Below are positions 8,578 to 17,500 of a stretch of DNA of 64,000 nucleotides, piece by piece; within the stretch, counting starts at the first letter, position 1; each line of letters begins with the position of its first letter. The notes beneath the pieces are model-generated. The model did not search any database, was not told the origin of the DNA, and saw only the letters and a list, made by a program, of their open reading frames with translations. This DNA comes from BOKV01 sp041987205 (GTDB taxonomy: Bacteria > Pseudomonadota > Alphaproteobacteria > Rhizobiales > Rhizobiaceae). Location: assembly GCA_041987205.1 (NCBI GenBank), contig JBHIWX010000010.1, positions 1-64,000 of the forward strand, given 5' to 3'. The position numbers were made by a program, and so were the translations under genes.

Positions 8578-10173
8578 ATGGCACCTCGCGTACTCGTCTC
8601 CGACAAGCTGTCGGAAACCGCTGTCGACATCTTCCGCCGCAATGGCGTCGAAGTCGACTATCTGCCGGACGTCGGCAAGGACAAGGAGAAACTCGCCGAG
8701 ATCATCGGCCAGTATGACGGTCTCGCCATCCGCTCGGCGACCAAGGTCACCGAAAAGCTGATCGGCTTTGCCGACAATCTGAAGGTGATCGGCCGGGCCG
8801 GCATCGGCGTCGACAATGTCGATATCCCGGCGGCGAGCCGCAAGGGCATCATCGTGATGAACACGCCCTTCGGCAATTCGATCACCACGGCCGAGCACGC
8901 CATCGCGCTGATGTTTGCCGTTGCCCGTCAACTTCCCGCCGCCGACACCTCGACGCAGGCCGGCAAGTGGGAGAAGTCGAAATTCATGGGCGTCGAGATC
9001 ACCGGCAAGACGCTGGGCGTGATCGGCTGCGGCAATATCGGCTCGATCGTGGCCGCGCGCGGGCGTGGCCTCAGGATGCGGGTGATCGCCTTCGATCCCT
9101 TCCTAAGCCATGAACGTGCCGACGAGATGGGTGTCGAGAAGGTCGAACTCGACACGCTGTTCGAGCGCGCCGATTTCATCACGCTGCATGTGCCGCTGAC
9201 CGACAAGACCCGCGCGATCATCGACAAGAAGGCGATCGCGAAGATGAAGGACGGGGTGCGCATCATCAACTGCGCCCGCGGCGGTCTCGTCATGGAGGCC
9301 GATCTCGCCGAGGCCATCAAGTCGGGCAAGGTCGCCGGCGCCGGCTTCGACGTTTTCGAGGTCGAGCCGGCCACGGAGAGCCCGCTCTTCGGCCTGCCCA
9401 ACGTGGTCTGCACGCCGCATCTGGGTGCCTCGACCAACGAGGCGCAGGAAAACGTCGCGCTGCAGGTCGCCGAGCAGATGAGCGATTACCTGATCAACGG
9501 CGCGGTCTCCAACGCGCTCAACATGCCGTCGATCTCGGCCGACGAGGCGCCGAAGCTGATGCCCTTCGTCAAGCTCGCGGAATATCTGGGCGCGTTTGCC
9601 GGCCAGGTCACCGAATCGCCGATCCAGCGCATCGAGATCATCTATGATGGCGGCGTGGCGGGGATGAACACCAAGGCGCTGACCAGCGCGGCGATCGCCG
9701 GGCTGATCAAGAGCCAGGTGTCAGACGTCAACATGGTCTCGGCGCCAATCATGGCCAAGGAGCGCGGCATCCTCGTTTCCGAGACGACGCAGGACAAATC
9801 CGGCGTGTTCGACAGCTACATCAAGCTGATCGTCACGACGGAGCGCCAGGAGCGCTCGGTCGCCGGCACGGTGTTCTCCGACGGCAAGCCACGCTTCATC
9901 CAGATCAAGGGGATCAATCTCGACGCCGAGATCGGCCGCTACATGATCTACACCACCAATGACGACATGCCCGGCATCATCGGCACGCTGGGCTCGGTGT
10001 TCGGCGGGGCGGGCGTCAACATCGCCAACTTCCAGCTCGGTCGCGACACGCCCGGCGGCAATGCCATCGCGCTGCTCTATCTCGACTCGCCGGTCGAGCC
10101 TGCGGTGCTGGAAAAGCTGATGGGGTCGGGCATGTTCAAGCAGGCCAAGCCGCTGGAATTCGACGTGGGCTAA
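8578..10173 (+). CDS. serA: D-3-phosphoglycerate dehydrogenase
   Basis: A 531-residue enzyme that oxidises 3-phosphoglycerate with NAD+ and commits carbon to serine. This is the long form: a catalytic/NAD domain (GVIGCGNIGSIVAARG nucleotide loop; NCARGGLV; TPHLGAST with the catalytic His), then an allosteric-substrate-binding domain, then a C-terminal ACT domain (MIYTTNDDMPGIIGTLG) for feedback sensing of serine. An AGGAGG ribosome site sits six bases before the ATG. It is the second gene of the serC-serA operon. Its terminator falls inside the 3' end of the convergent EamA gene. Confidence 0.98.
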   Translation: MAPRVLVSDKLSETAVDIFRRNGVEVDYLPDVGKDKEKLAEIIGQYDGLAIRSATKVTEKLIGFADNLKVIGRAGIGVDNVDIPAASRKGIIVMNTPFGNSITTAEHAIALMFAVARQLPAADTSTQAGKWEKSKFMGVEITGKTLGVIGCGNIGSIVAARGRGLRMRVIAFDPFLSHERADEMGVEKVELDTLFERADFITLHVPLTDKTRAIIDKKAIAKMKDGVRIINCARGGLVMEADLAEAIKSGKVAGAGFDVFEVEPATESPLFGLPNVVCTPHLGASTNEAQENVALQVAEQMSDYLINGAVSNALNMPSISADEAPKLMPFVKLAEYLGAFAGQVTESPIQRIEIIYDGGVAGMNTKALTSAAIAGLIKSQVSDVNMVSAPIMAKERGILVSETTQDKSGVFDSYIKLIVTTERQERSVAGTVFSDGKPRFIQIKGINLDAEIGRYMIYTTNDDMPGIIGTLGSVFGGAGVNIANFQLGRDTPGGNAIALLYLDSPVEPAVLEKLMGSGMFKQAKPLEFDVG

Positions 10174-10218
10174 GCCAAACGCGGGCGTGGCGGCAAGTCA
10201 GTCCGCCACGCCGACCGC

Positions 10219-11148
10219 TCAGTCTTTCACGCCGGCCGCTCTGGCCGGCGTTTTCTTGTTGCGCTGGGATATCCACACGCCGCCGACAACGAGGACGAGT
10301 GCGACGGCATGGTAGAAATGGAAGGTTTCGCCCAGCAGCAGCACGGCCATGCCGGCAGTGAAGATCGGCACGAGGTTCATGAAGATGCCGCCGCGATTGG
10401 AGCCGAGCGACTCCAGCCCCCTGATCCACAGCACCTGCGCGAGGATCGCCGGCAGCGTTGCGGCATAGATAACCACGCCCCAGCCCATGGCATCGGGTGG
10501 CAGCAGTTTGCCGGTGCCGAATTCCCATGCCGTGAAGGGCAGGGAGGACAGCAGAGCGAAAAAGGCGAACACGGCAACCAGGCTCAACCAGTGCAGGTCG
10601 TCGGGCTTGCGCACCAGATAGGCGGTGTAGGCACCATAGGCGAAGGAGCCCGCCAGTACGTAGGCGTCGCCGATATTGATGTGCATGTCCGATAGTCGCA
10701 GCAGGTCGCCCTCGGTCGACGTCAGAATGACGCCGACCATCGTCAGCGCGAACCCCAAAAGCTGCATGGAGGTCGAGCGCAGTCGGAAAAGCATGAAATT
10801 CAGGAGATACACCATAAGCGGCGTGCCTGCCTGGATGATGGCCGCATTGATCGAGGTCGTGTAGTTCAGTCCGAGATAGAACAGGTTGTTGAACAGCATG
10901 AAGCCGACGGCGCCCATCACCGCGAGGTAGGGCAGGTTGGCGCGGATGACCGGCCAGTCGCGACGCAGCATCGGGCGCGCGATGGCGATCAGCAGGGTGG
11001 TGGCGACGAGCCAGCGCAGGCTGGTCAGCAGAAAGGGCGAGATGTGCCCCGCCGCCAGCCTGCCGGCGGTTGCGTTGCCGGCCCAGATGATAGTCGCGAC
11101 TGTGATCAGCGCATAGTTTTGGCCGGCGAGCCAGCGGAGCGGTTGCAT
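10219..11148 (-). CDS. EamA/DMT-family metabolite exporter
   Basis: A 309-residue inner-membrane protein with ten hydrophobic segments in two homologous halves, the pattern of the drug/metabolite transporter (EamA, RhaT-like) family. Signature stretches are TIIWAGNATAGRLAA near the N-terminus and LGSNRGGIFMNLVPIFTAG in the second half. Such proteins export amino acids, nucleosides or other small metabolites; the substrate cannot be predicted. I use the ATG at 11148; the longer open frame upstream lacks membrane segments and overlaps the purA promoter region. It is convergent with serA, and the two share the stretch holding a terminator. Confidence 0.9.
   Translation of the reverse strand: MQPLRWLAGQNYALITVATIIWAGNATAGRLAAGHISPFLLTSLRWLVATTLLIAIARPMLRRDWPVIRANLPYLAVMGAVGFMLFNNLFYLGLNYTTSINAAIIQAGTPLMVYLLNFMLFRLRSTSMQLLGFALTMVGVILTSTEGDLLRLSDMHINIGDAYVLAGSFAYGAYTAYLVRKPDDLHWLSLVAVFAFFALLSSLPFTAWEFGTGKLLPPDAMGWGVVIYAATLPAILAQVLWIRGLESLGSNRGGIFMNLVPIFTAGMAVLLLGETFHFYHAVALVLVVGGVWISQRNKKTPARAAGVKD
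10230..10257 (+). terminator. serA terminator overlapping the convergent gene
   Basis: A perfect 8-bp stem CGCCGGCC/GGCCGGCG (10230-10237 with 10243-10250) and a five-base loop, followed by TTTTCTT on the + strand. It is oriented to end serC-serA transcripts but is made of codons near the 3' end of the oppositely transcribed EamA transporter gene (stop at 10219). Confidence 0.8.
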
Positions 11149-11428
11149 TCGATTTCCTGTCTGTCCGGCTGGTTCGAGGTTCGGCGGGAATTGCTTGAGA
11201 AAACGCAAGCAAAACGGCGTCTCAAGGTCGGTTCTTCGCTGTTTGACTTTTTTTCGTCGCCTTGCCAAGCCATCAAGGCGCCGAATCGAATACGGTAGCC
11301 AGCCCCTGCCGGCGGCGTTTCGGGTTGAAGTGCAACCTTTTTTCGGACTATGAACGGCCGGTTTTGCATTCCAGCACATGGTCCAAATCGGGGACGAAGC
11401 GGCGTCCCCGAATCTCCGGGAAGAATGA

Positions 11429-12727
11429 ATGACGAATGTCGTGGTGATCGGCTCCCAGTGGGGAGACGAAGGCAAGGGCAAGATTGTCGACTGGCTGTCG
11501 CAGCGCGCCGATGTCGTGGTGCGGTTCCAGGGCGGGCACAATGCCGGCCATACGCTGGTGATCGACGGGGTCAGCTACAAGCTTTCGCTGCTGCCCTCGG
11601 GCGTGGTGCGGCCGGGCAAGCTGTCGGTCATCGGCAACGGGGTCGTGGTCGATCCGCATGCCCTTGTCGCGGAGATCGACCGGCTCGGCCAGCAGGGCGT
11701 CTCCGTCACACCGGACAACCTGCGCATCGCGGAGAATGCGACACTCATTTTGTCGCTGCATCGCGAACTGGACGGGCTGCGAGAAGATGCGGCCTCCAAT
11801 TCGGGCACCAAGATCGGCACGACGCGGCGCGGCATCGGGCCGGCCTATGAGGACAAGGCTGGCCGGCGCGCCATCCGCGCGATGGACCTTTCCAATCTCG
11901 AAACGCTGGGTGCGAAGGTCGACCGGCTTCTGACCCATCACAACGCGCTGCGCCGCGGTTTCGGCGAAAACGAGATCGAACACGGCGCGATCATGGACGA
12001 ACTGGCGCAGGTGGCGGAGCGAATCGTGCAGTTCCTGGAGCCGGTCTGGCGCCTGCTCGACGAGAAGAAGCGTTCCGGCGCGCGAATTCTGTTCGAGGGT
12101 GCGCAGGGCACGCTGCTCGATATCGACCACGGAACCTATCCTTACGTCACTTCGTCGAACACGGTTGCGGGGCAGGCGGCGGCGGGCTCCGGCATGGGGC
12201 CGGGTTCGGTCGGCTACGTGCTCGGCATCACCAAGGCCTACACGACGCGCGTCGGCGAGGGGCCGTTCCCGACCGAGCAGGACAACGAGGTCGGCGAGTT
12301 TCTCGGCACGCGCGGGCACGAATTCGGCACGGTGACGGGCCGCAAGCGCCGCTGCGGCTGGTTCGACGCCGTTGCCGTGCGGCAGGCGGTTGCGGTCAAC
12401 GGCATCAACGGTATCGCGCTTACCAAGCTCGACGTGCTGGACGGGCTGGACGAAATCAAGGTATGCACCGGCTATCGGCTGGACGGGCGCGAGACGGACT
12501 ATCTGCCCGCCAGCCAGGGCCAGCAGGCACGAGTCGAACCGGTCTATACCACGCTCAGCGGGTGGAAGGGCTCGACGGTCGGTGCGCGGAGCTGGGCCGA
12601 CCTGCCGGCCGAGGCGGTCAAGTATGTGCGCCTTATCGAGGAACTGATCGGCGCGCCGGTGGCACTTCTGTCCACAAGTCCCGAACGCGAGGACACCATA
12701 CTTGTCCATGATCCGTTTCATGACTAA
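11429..12727 (+). CDS. purA: Adenylosuccinate synthetase
   Basis: A 432-residue enzyme that joins IMP and aspartate with GTP to give adenylosuccinate, the first step from IMP to AMP. The N-terminal GTP loop GSQWGDEGKGKIVDWLS holds the catalytic Asp, and GGHNAGHT the catalytic His. The IMP site SGTKIGTTRRGIGPAYEDKA and the GTP-specificity stretch ALTKLDVLDGL are present. Length and both termini match the family. The 280-base upstream stretch shared with the divergent EamA gene should hold promoters for both. Confidence 0.98.
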   Translation: MTNVVVIGSQWGDEGKGKIVDWLSQRADVVVRFQGGHNAGHTLVIDGVSYKLSLLPSGVVRPGKLSVIGNGVVVDPHALVAEIDRLGQQGVSVTPDNLRIAENATLILSLHRELDGLREDAASNSGTKIGTTRRGIGPAYEDKAGRRAIRAMDLSNLETLGAKVDRLLTHHNALRRGFGENEIEHGAIMDELAQVAERIVQFLEPVWRLLDEKKRSGARILFEGAQGTLLDIDHGTYPYVTSSNTVAGQAAAGSGMGPGSVGYVLGITKAYTTRVGEGPFPTEQDNEVGEFLGTRGHEFGTVTGRKRRCGWFDAVAVRQAVAVNGINGIALTKLDVLDGLDEIKVCTGYRLDGRETDYLPASQGQQARVEPVYTTLSGWKGSTVGARSWADLPAEAVKYVRLIEELIGAPVALLSTSPEREDTILVHDPFHD

Positions 12728-12840
12728 CAATGAAACGGGAGAAATCCACAATTTCGGGCGCTGGCCAAAGTAAAGAGCATAACCGGCGCGAACGGGCGTC
12801 GGACGAGCGGCGCCGAAACAGGATCCGGATGGAAGCGTAG

Positions 12841-14427
12841 ATGGCCGATTATTATTCGATTCTGAAAAAGACGCTTTCAGGATTACCCAAAAATACGGCC
12901 GAGAACCGCCAGGCTGTCTATGGCCGGGCACGTCAGGCAATCGACAAGCAATTGCGCGGGCTGGAGCCGACGCCGCCCGAAGAGGCGATCGCCCGACAGA
13001 TGAAGCTGCTCGAGGAAGCGATCGAGACGGTCGAGTCCGAATTCCTGTCGGCGGCGCAAGCCCCGGCGGCCCAGCCTCCTGCCAGACAGGCACCAGCCAC
13101 GCAGCCTCAGGTCCGCACGGCGCCGCCGCCGCAGGTCCAGTCACGCGCGCCGCAGCCGCAGGTGCCCCAGCAACGTGCTCCGCAAGCACCGGAGCGCTAT
13201 GCGCCGGAGCCGCGCGCACCGCAGGCTCCGCAGTCGAGAGCGCCGCAGCCGCAAGCTCCCCAATCCAGGGCGCCCCAGCCGCAGGCACCGCAACAGCGCG
13301 CGCCGCAGCCGCAGGCGCCGATGGTCGCCACGAGACGCGATGCGCCGCCGCCGGCCTATGACGCCACGCTGGACGAACTCGACGATTACGATCGCGCGCC
13401 GCAGGGCCGGCAGCGCGTTTCGGCGCTCGGTCGCGAAAAGCGGCGGGGCGGCTGGTTCGTCACGCTGGTCGTTTCCGTCGTCCTGCTGGCGATTCTCGCC
13501 GCGGGCGGTTATGCGCTGTGGCGCAACAAGGATCCGCTGATCGAGGCGCTCGGCCTCCAGGAGTTCGTGGGGCAGGAAGCCACCACCGTCGCGCAGGACG
13601 ATCCCGTCGACGAGCCGGCACCGACGGCCACAGACGACAAGGAAGACGTTCGGCTCGACCAGAGCGGCGAGACCGTGCCCGGCCAGGCGGACCAGGACGC
13701 GTCGGGAGAACCGATCCGCGAGGCCGGCCAGTCCACGCCGCCGGCAGACGAACCCGCCGCGACCGAACCGGATGACGAACCGGTGCAGGTCAATCCCGTC
13801 GGGCAGGCCGGGGACACGCAACAGGCTGATGCCGACCAGCCGCTTGGCGGCGAGAGCCCGTCCCAGACGAACGCACCGCCGGCGATTGCCCAGAAGGCCT
13901 ATCTCTACGAGGAAGGCGGCACGGGCGCGGGCGCGACGCGCGACAACGCGGCCATCGTCTGGTCGCTGGAGGAGCGTTCGCCGGGCGAGGGACTGCCGCC
14001 CGAGGCGGTCATCGTCGGCCAGTTCGACGTGCCCGGACGCGGCCTCGTCATGCAGATCACGATAAGGCGCAATCTCGACGAGGCGCTGCCGGCCAGCCAC
14101 ATCATCGAACTGCGCTTCGAGACGCCGCCCGATTTCTCCGGTGGCGAGATCGACAATGTCGCACGCTTCGTCATGAAGTCGAGCGAACAGGCGCGCGGCG
14201 AAGGGCTGATCGCGGTGCCCGCCAAGATCGACACCGGGCTGTTCCTGATCGCGCTGAACAATCTGGCGCAAGCGCAGGAAACCAACCGCAAGCTGCTGAC
14301 CGATTCGAGCTGGATCGACATCCCGGTCGGCTATACGAGCGGGCGGCGCGCGCTGGTGACGCTTGAAAAAGGCGCGATCGGCGAGAAGGTCTTCAACGAC
14401 GCCTTGGCCGACTGGGACAGCCGCTGA
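12841..14427 (+). CDS. Single-pass membrane protein with Pro/Gln-rich N-terminal linker
   Basis: A 528-residue protein of unknown function. Residues 1-68 are helical and look cytoplasmic (MADYYSILKKTLSGLPKN; AVYGRARQAIDKQLRGLEP). Residues about 70-160 are a low-complexity proline/glutamine/alanine linker with repeated RAPQPQAPQ-like units. One membrane segment lies at about 204-226 (VTLVVSVVLLAILAAGGYALW). An acidic linker then leads to a folded C-terminal domain from about 350, probably periplasmic. Genes of this shape sit downstream of purA in related rhizobia, as I recall. The N-terminal in/C-terminal out topology with a long disordered linker suggests an envelope-linking or sensing role, but no function can be assigned. 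Confidence 0.85.
   Translation: MADYYSILKKTLSGLPKNTAENRQAVYGRARQAIDKQLRGLEPTPPEEAIARQMKLLEEAIETVESEFLSAAQAPAAQPPARQAPATQPQVRTAPPPQVQSRAPQPQVPQQRAPQAPERYAPEPRAPQAPQSRAPQPQAPQSRAPQPQAPQQRAPQPQAPMVATRRDAPPPAYDATLDELDDYDRAPQGRQRVSALGREKRRGGWFVTLVVSVVLLAILAAGGYALWRNKDPLIEALGLQEFVGQEATTVAQDDPVDEPAPTATDDKEDVRLDQSGETVPGQADQDASGEPIREAGQSTPPADEPAATEPDDEPVQVNPVGQAGDTQQADADQPLGGESPSQTNAPPAIAQKAYLYEEGGTGAGATRDNAAIVWSLEERSPGEGLPPEAVIVGQFDVPGRGLVMQITIRRNLDEALPASHIIELRFETPPDFSGGEIDNVARFVMKSSEQARGEGLIAVPAKIDTGLFLIALNNLAQAQETNRKLLTDSSWIDIPVGYTSGRRALVTLEKGAIGEKVFNDALADWDSR
13050..13320 (+). repeat. In-frame Pro/Gln-rich coding repeats
   Basis: Degenerate 27-nt units encoding RAPQPQAPQ-like nonapeptides, copied four to five times in the clearest part (about 13200-13320), with looser PA/PQ repeats before it. 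The copies differ in their codons, which suggests selection on the protein rather than very recent duplication. Confidence 0.75.
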
Positions 14428-14545
14428 GTGCTTTCCCGAATAACCGGTTGTGCAGCGCAACAGTGCCGCCGCATGGCAGCTTTGCATAAGCGGGGCCTTG
14501 CCGACCCGTCGCGACGGGAATAGGGTCCGCTAACGATAGTCATAC

Positions 14546-14685
14546 TCCAAGGGGTGTCCCCGGTGAACTGCCGGGGGCTGAGATGGCCGCAGGGCCGAAC
14601 CCTTGATCACTTGTCCTTTCGCGTATGCGTGGGGACGTACAAGTGATCGGGAACCTGATCCGGATCATGCCGGCGAAGGGATGGA
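14546..14685 (+). ncRNA. TPP (thi-box) riboswitch
   Basis: The conserved elements of the thiamine pyrophosphate aptamer appear in order: GGGGTGTC, then CTGAGAT (14578-14584), ACCCTTGATCACTTG, and the 3' half CCTGATCCGGATCATGCCGGCGAAGGGA. It lies about 77 bases before the permease start at 14762. In gram-negative bacteria TPP binding usually hides the ribosome site, so the transporter should be off when thiamine pyrophosphate is plentiful. Confidence 0.95.
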
Positions 14686-14761
14686 GGCCGCACCGTTTCC
14701 GCAGCCGCATTGCCTCTTGCCGCCATTTTTCCGATCTCCCGATCCGGCGGAGGTTGGAGCG

Positions 14762-15559
14762 ATGCAGACGAGCCGTCAGGACGCGCGAGGCCGGGTCAAT
14801 CGAGCCAGTTCAGGGCGGGTGCGTGCGGTCTTGTCCGCGCTTGCCGCGATCGCGGTGACCGTCGGCCTGTGGCAGGCGGCCGTCACGGTTTTCGATCCGC
14901 CGGCCTATCTGCTGCCCTCGCCGGGCGCCGTGGCCCATGTCCTCGTGCATGACGCGGCGTGGCTTGCCCGCAATGCGCTGACCACCATCGGCGAAATGCT
15001 GGTCGGACTCGGCATCGGTGCCGCCGCCGGCATTGTCATCGCCCTGCTGCTGTCGCGCTTTCCCCTCCTCGAACGGTTCGCCATGCCGGCGATCGTCACG
15101 ACGCAGACCCTGCCGGTCTTCGCGATCGCGCCGCTCATCGTCATCTGGTTCGGCTTCGGCATCGGCTCGAAAGTGGCTATGGCGGCGCTGATCATCTTCT
15201 TCCCCGTAACCTCGGCCTTCCATGACGGGCTGAAATCGACCGATGCCGCCTGGCTCGACCTGGCGCGCGGTTGGGGCGCCAGCCCGGCACAGACGCTGTT
15301 CAGGGTACGCATTCCTGCCGCGCTGCCGGCGCTCGCCAGCGGGCTCAAGGTCGCCGCGACGCTTGCGCCGATCGGCGCGATCGTCGGCGAATGGGCCGGC
15401 GCGTCCGGCGGGCTTGGCTACGTCATGCTGCAGGCCAATGCGAGGGTGCAGACCGACACCGTCTTCGCCTGCCTTTTCATTCTCGCCCTCTCCGCCTTCG
15501 CGCTGCGCCAGGCGGTCGCCAGCCTGTGCGACCGCCTGGTGTTCTGGCGCGGACACTAA
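14762..15559 (+). CDS. Thiamine-precursor ABC transporter permease (ThiX-like)
   Basis: A 265-residue inner-membrane permease of the SsuC/TauC/ThiX type, with about six hydrophobic segments and the EAA-type coupling loop (RGWGASPAQTLFRVRIPAALPAL, read as the segment around 15268-15335) that docks onto an ATPase. Control by the TPP riboswitch and pairing with an NMT1/THI5-like binding protein point to uptake of a thiamine pyrimidine precursor such as formylaminopyrimidine or HMP. I use the ATG at 14762; the longer open frame runs into the riboswitch. The binding-protein gene follows 38 bases downstream. No ATPase gene is present in this operon. Confidence 0.88.
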   Translation: MQTSRQDARGRVNRASSGRVRAVLSALAAIAVTVGLWQAAVTVFDPPAYLLPSPGAVAHVLVHDAAWLARNALTTIGEMLVGLGIGAAAGIVIALLLSRFPLLERFAMPAIVTTQTLPVFAIAPLIVIWFGFGIGSKVAMAALIIFFPVTSAFHDGLKSTDAAWLDLARGWGASPAQTLFRVRIPAALPALASGLKVAATLAPIGAIVGEWAGASGGLGYVMLQANARVQTDTVFACLFILALSAFALRQAVASLCDRLVFWRGH

Positions 15560-15597
15560 TCCACCCGAAACCCAACCCACGAAACGGAAAGATCATC

Positions 15598-16530
15598 ATG
15601 CGATTAGCCTTTGCCTTCCTCGCCCTTACCCTGCTCATCCGGCCGGCCGCGGCCGCCGACAAGCTGACCGTGCTGCTCGACTGGTTCATCAACGCCGACC
15701 ATGCCGCGCTGGTGATCGCCAAGGAGAAGGGTATGTTCGCGGACGCCGATCTCGAGGTCGAACTGATCGCGCCGGCCGATCCGAGCGCGCCGCCGCGTCT
15801 GGTCGCGGCCGGGCAGGGCGACATCGCCATCACCTACCAGCCGCAGCTCCATGTCCAGATCGCCGAAGGTCTGCCGCTCATGCGCATCGCGACGCTTGCC
15901 GAGACGCCGCTCAACGCGCTGGTTGCGTTGGCCGACGGTCCGGTCCAGTCGATCGGCGACCTGAAAGGACGCACGGTCGGCTTTTCGGTCGGCGGCTTCG
16001 AGGACGCGCTGCTCGCGACCATGCTGAAGCAGGAAGGGTTGGCGCTCTCCGACATCAAGCTGGTCAACATCAATTTCGCGCTGTCGCAGTCGCTGATCGC
16101 CGGCAAGGTCGATGCCGTGATCGGGGCGTTCCGCAATGTCGAACTGAACCAGCTCGACATCGAGGGACATCCGGGCATCGCCTTCTATCCCGAAGAGCAT
16201 GGCGTGCCGGTCTATGACGAACTCGTCGCGGTTGCGAAAAACGACCGGGTCGACGAGCCGGCGCTGCGCCGCTTCGTCGAGGCGCTGGAGACGGCGACGC
16301 TGTGGCTGACCAACCATCCCGACGAGGCATGGGAAATCTTCGCCGCCTCTCAGGACGATCTCGACAACGAACTCAATCTGAGGTCCTGGCGCGACACGCT
16401 GCCGAGGCTCGCCAAGCGCCCCGGCGCACTCGACCGGCACCGCTACGAGCGTTTCGCCCGCTTCATGAAGGAGGCCGGGCTGATCGAGGAGATCGCGCCG
16501 CTCGATAGCTATGCGGTGGAACTGAAGTAG
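15598..16530 (+). CDS. NMT1/THI5-like periplasmic binding protein (ThiY-like)
   Basis: A 310-residue exported solute-binding protein with a signal peptide ending PAAAA before DKLTVLLDWFINADHAALV. That motif is the hallmark of the NMT1/THI5-like family (LDWxxNxxHxxL), which binds pyrimidine precursors of thiamine. Other family parts are GQGDIAITYQPQL and the second-lobe stretch LINGK-like SLIAGKVDAVIGAFRNVE. It delivers substrate to the membrane permease encoded just upstream, and both are under the TPP riboswitch. The start at 15598 follows a purine-rich ACGGAAAG stretch. The expected ATPase partner is absent downstream, where the next gene is on the opposite strand. Confidence 0.9.
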   Translation: MRLAFAFLALTLLIRPAAAADKLTVLLDWFINADHAALVIAKEKGMFADADLEVELIAPADPSAPPRLVAAGQGDIAITYQPQLHVQIAEGLPLMRIATLAETPLNALVALADGPVQSIGDLKGRTVGFSVGGFEDALLATMLKQEGLALSDIKLVNINFALSQSLIAGKVDAVIGAFRNVELNQLDIEGHPGIAFYPEEHGVPVYDELVAVAKNDRVDEPALRRFVEALETATLWLTNHPDEAWEIFAASQDDLDNELNLRSWRDTLPRLAKRPGALDRHRYERFARFMKEAGLIEEIAPLDSYAVELK

Positions 16531-16545
16531 AAGCCGAACAAACGT

Positions 16546-16574
16546 CCGGCGGGAGCGTTCGTCGCTTTCGCCGG
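16546..16574. terminator. Possible convergent hairpin terminator
   Basis: A 12-bp stem including two G-T pairs (arm CCGGCGGGAGCG at 16546-16557 with 16563-16574) lies between the convergent ends of the ThiY-like gene and the lipoprotein gene. There is no clear T run, so this may only be a transcript 3' end hairpin. Confidence 0.35.
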
Positions 16575-16597
16575 GCGGAACCCCTTGCCGACGCCGA

Positions 16598-17233
16598 TCA
16601 GTTTGTGCCGATTTCCGGCACGATCCGGCTCACCAGCCTGTGGCTGGCACGCTTGTAGGCGTGGGTCATCAGCGTTTCGCCGCCTTCGCAGCCGGCACCG
16701 TAATCCGACATGGCGGTGGCGGTCTCGGTCATCTTGCGGATGGTGTCACCGCGCGAATCGAGCACCGTGATCTCGGCCTTGATGTCGGCGCGTGCCATGG
16801 GCCGTGTCGAGGCATCGTCCCAGACAAGCGCGCCATCTGCCTGCACCAGCCGCACGAGGAGGGACCAGGTCAGGCCGTTACCGCCATGACGCGGCGGTGC
16901 TGCCAGTGCCCGCGTCGAATTGAACGCGTGGGCGGAAGTCTCCATTACCGCATCGCGGATGACGGCATCTGCCGGCAATTCGTAGACCCTGTCGCCGCAG
17001 GCAGCGTTGCCGGCGCTGTAGCTGGTCGGGGCCTTGTCGGCATCGACATAGATACCCCAGGTCCCGGGTAGTCTCGGTCCGGTATATTGCGGCGCCACGT
17101 AAGCGGTTTCCGGCGCCGGGATCACGGTGGGGTCCGGGGCGGCGGCGACCGAAAGCACCTCTTCGGGTGCGACGGCTGTACACGAGGCCAGCAAGGGGGC
17201 GGCGAGAAACAGCGATACGACCAGTCTGCGCAT
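16598..17233 (-). CDS. Predicted lipoprotein of unknown function
   Basis: A 211-residue protein with a lipoprotein signal peptide: MRRLVVSLFLAAPLLASC, with LASC as the lipobox and Cys18 as the lipidated residue. The mature part begins with a proline-rich linker (about 30-55), then a compact domain with two further cysteines (GNAACGDRVYE and YGAGCEGGE) that could form a disulfide. I do not recognise the family. It is transcribed convergently to the thiamine transporter genes, and the upstream 17234-17500 stretch separates it from a divergent methyltransferase. Confidence 0.75.
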   Translation of the reverse strand: MRRLVVSLFLAAPLLASCTAVAPEEVLSVAAAPDPTVIPAPETAYVAPQYTGPRLPGTWGIYVDADKAPTSYSAGNAACGDRVYELPADAVIRDAVMETSAHAFNSTRALAAPPRHGGNGLTWSLLVRLVQADGALVWDDASTRPMARADIKAEITVLDSRGDTIRKMTETATAMSDYGAGCEGGETLMTHAYKRASHRLVSRIVPEIGTN

Positions 17234-17500
17234 TCAGGCCTCGTTGGCAACGCGATACGGTTTGGCGAGCGAGCGCCGATCGATGCGTCTCGATATGAAA
17301 CGGAATCGACATGCGTCGGCTTTTTCGCCCGGATTGCGGTGCCGGGCAAGTCCGTTCGTGCCCCCTCCGGCATTCGGCGGTTTTCACGAGAATTATCGAG
17401 GTGCCGGCTGGACGCGAGGTCTGCCGGGTGCATCATGTTCCGGCCCCGGGGCAGGCCACCACGATCGCGTTGCCAAACGCATCGCAAGGAGACCGCGCCG

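Noticed and set aside
11348..13288. 646-aa open frame opposite purA
   Set aside because: Crosses purA, an intergenic region and the start of the next gene; shadow of strongly supported genes.
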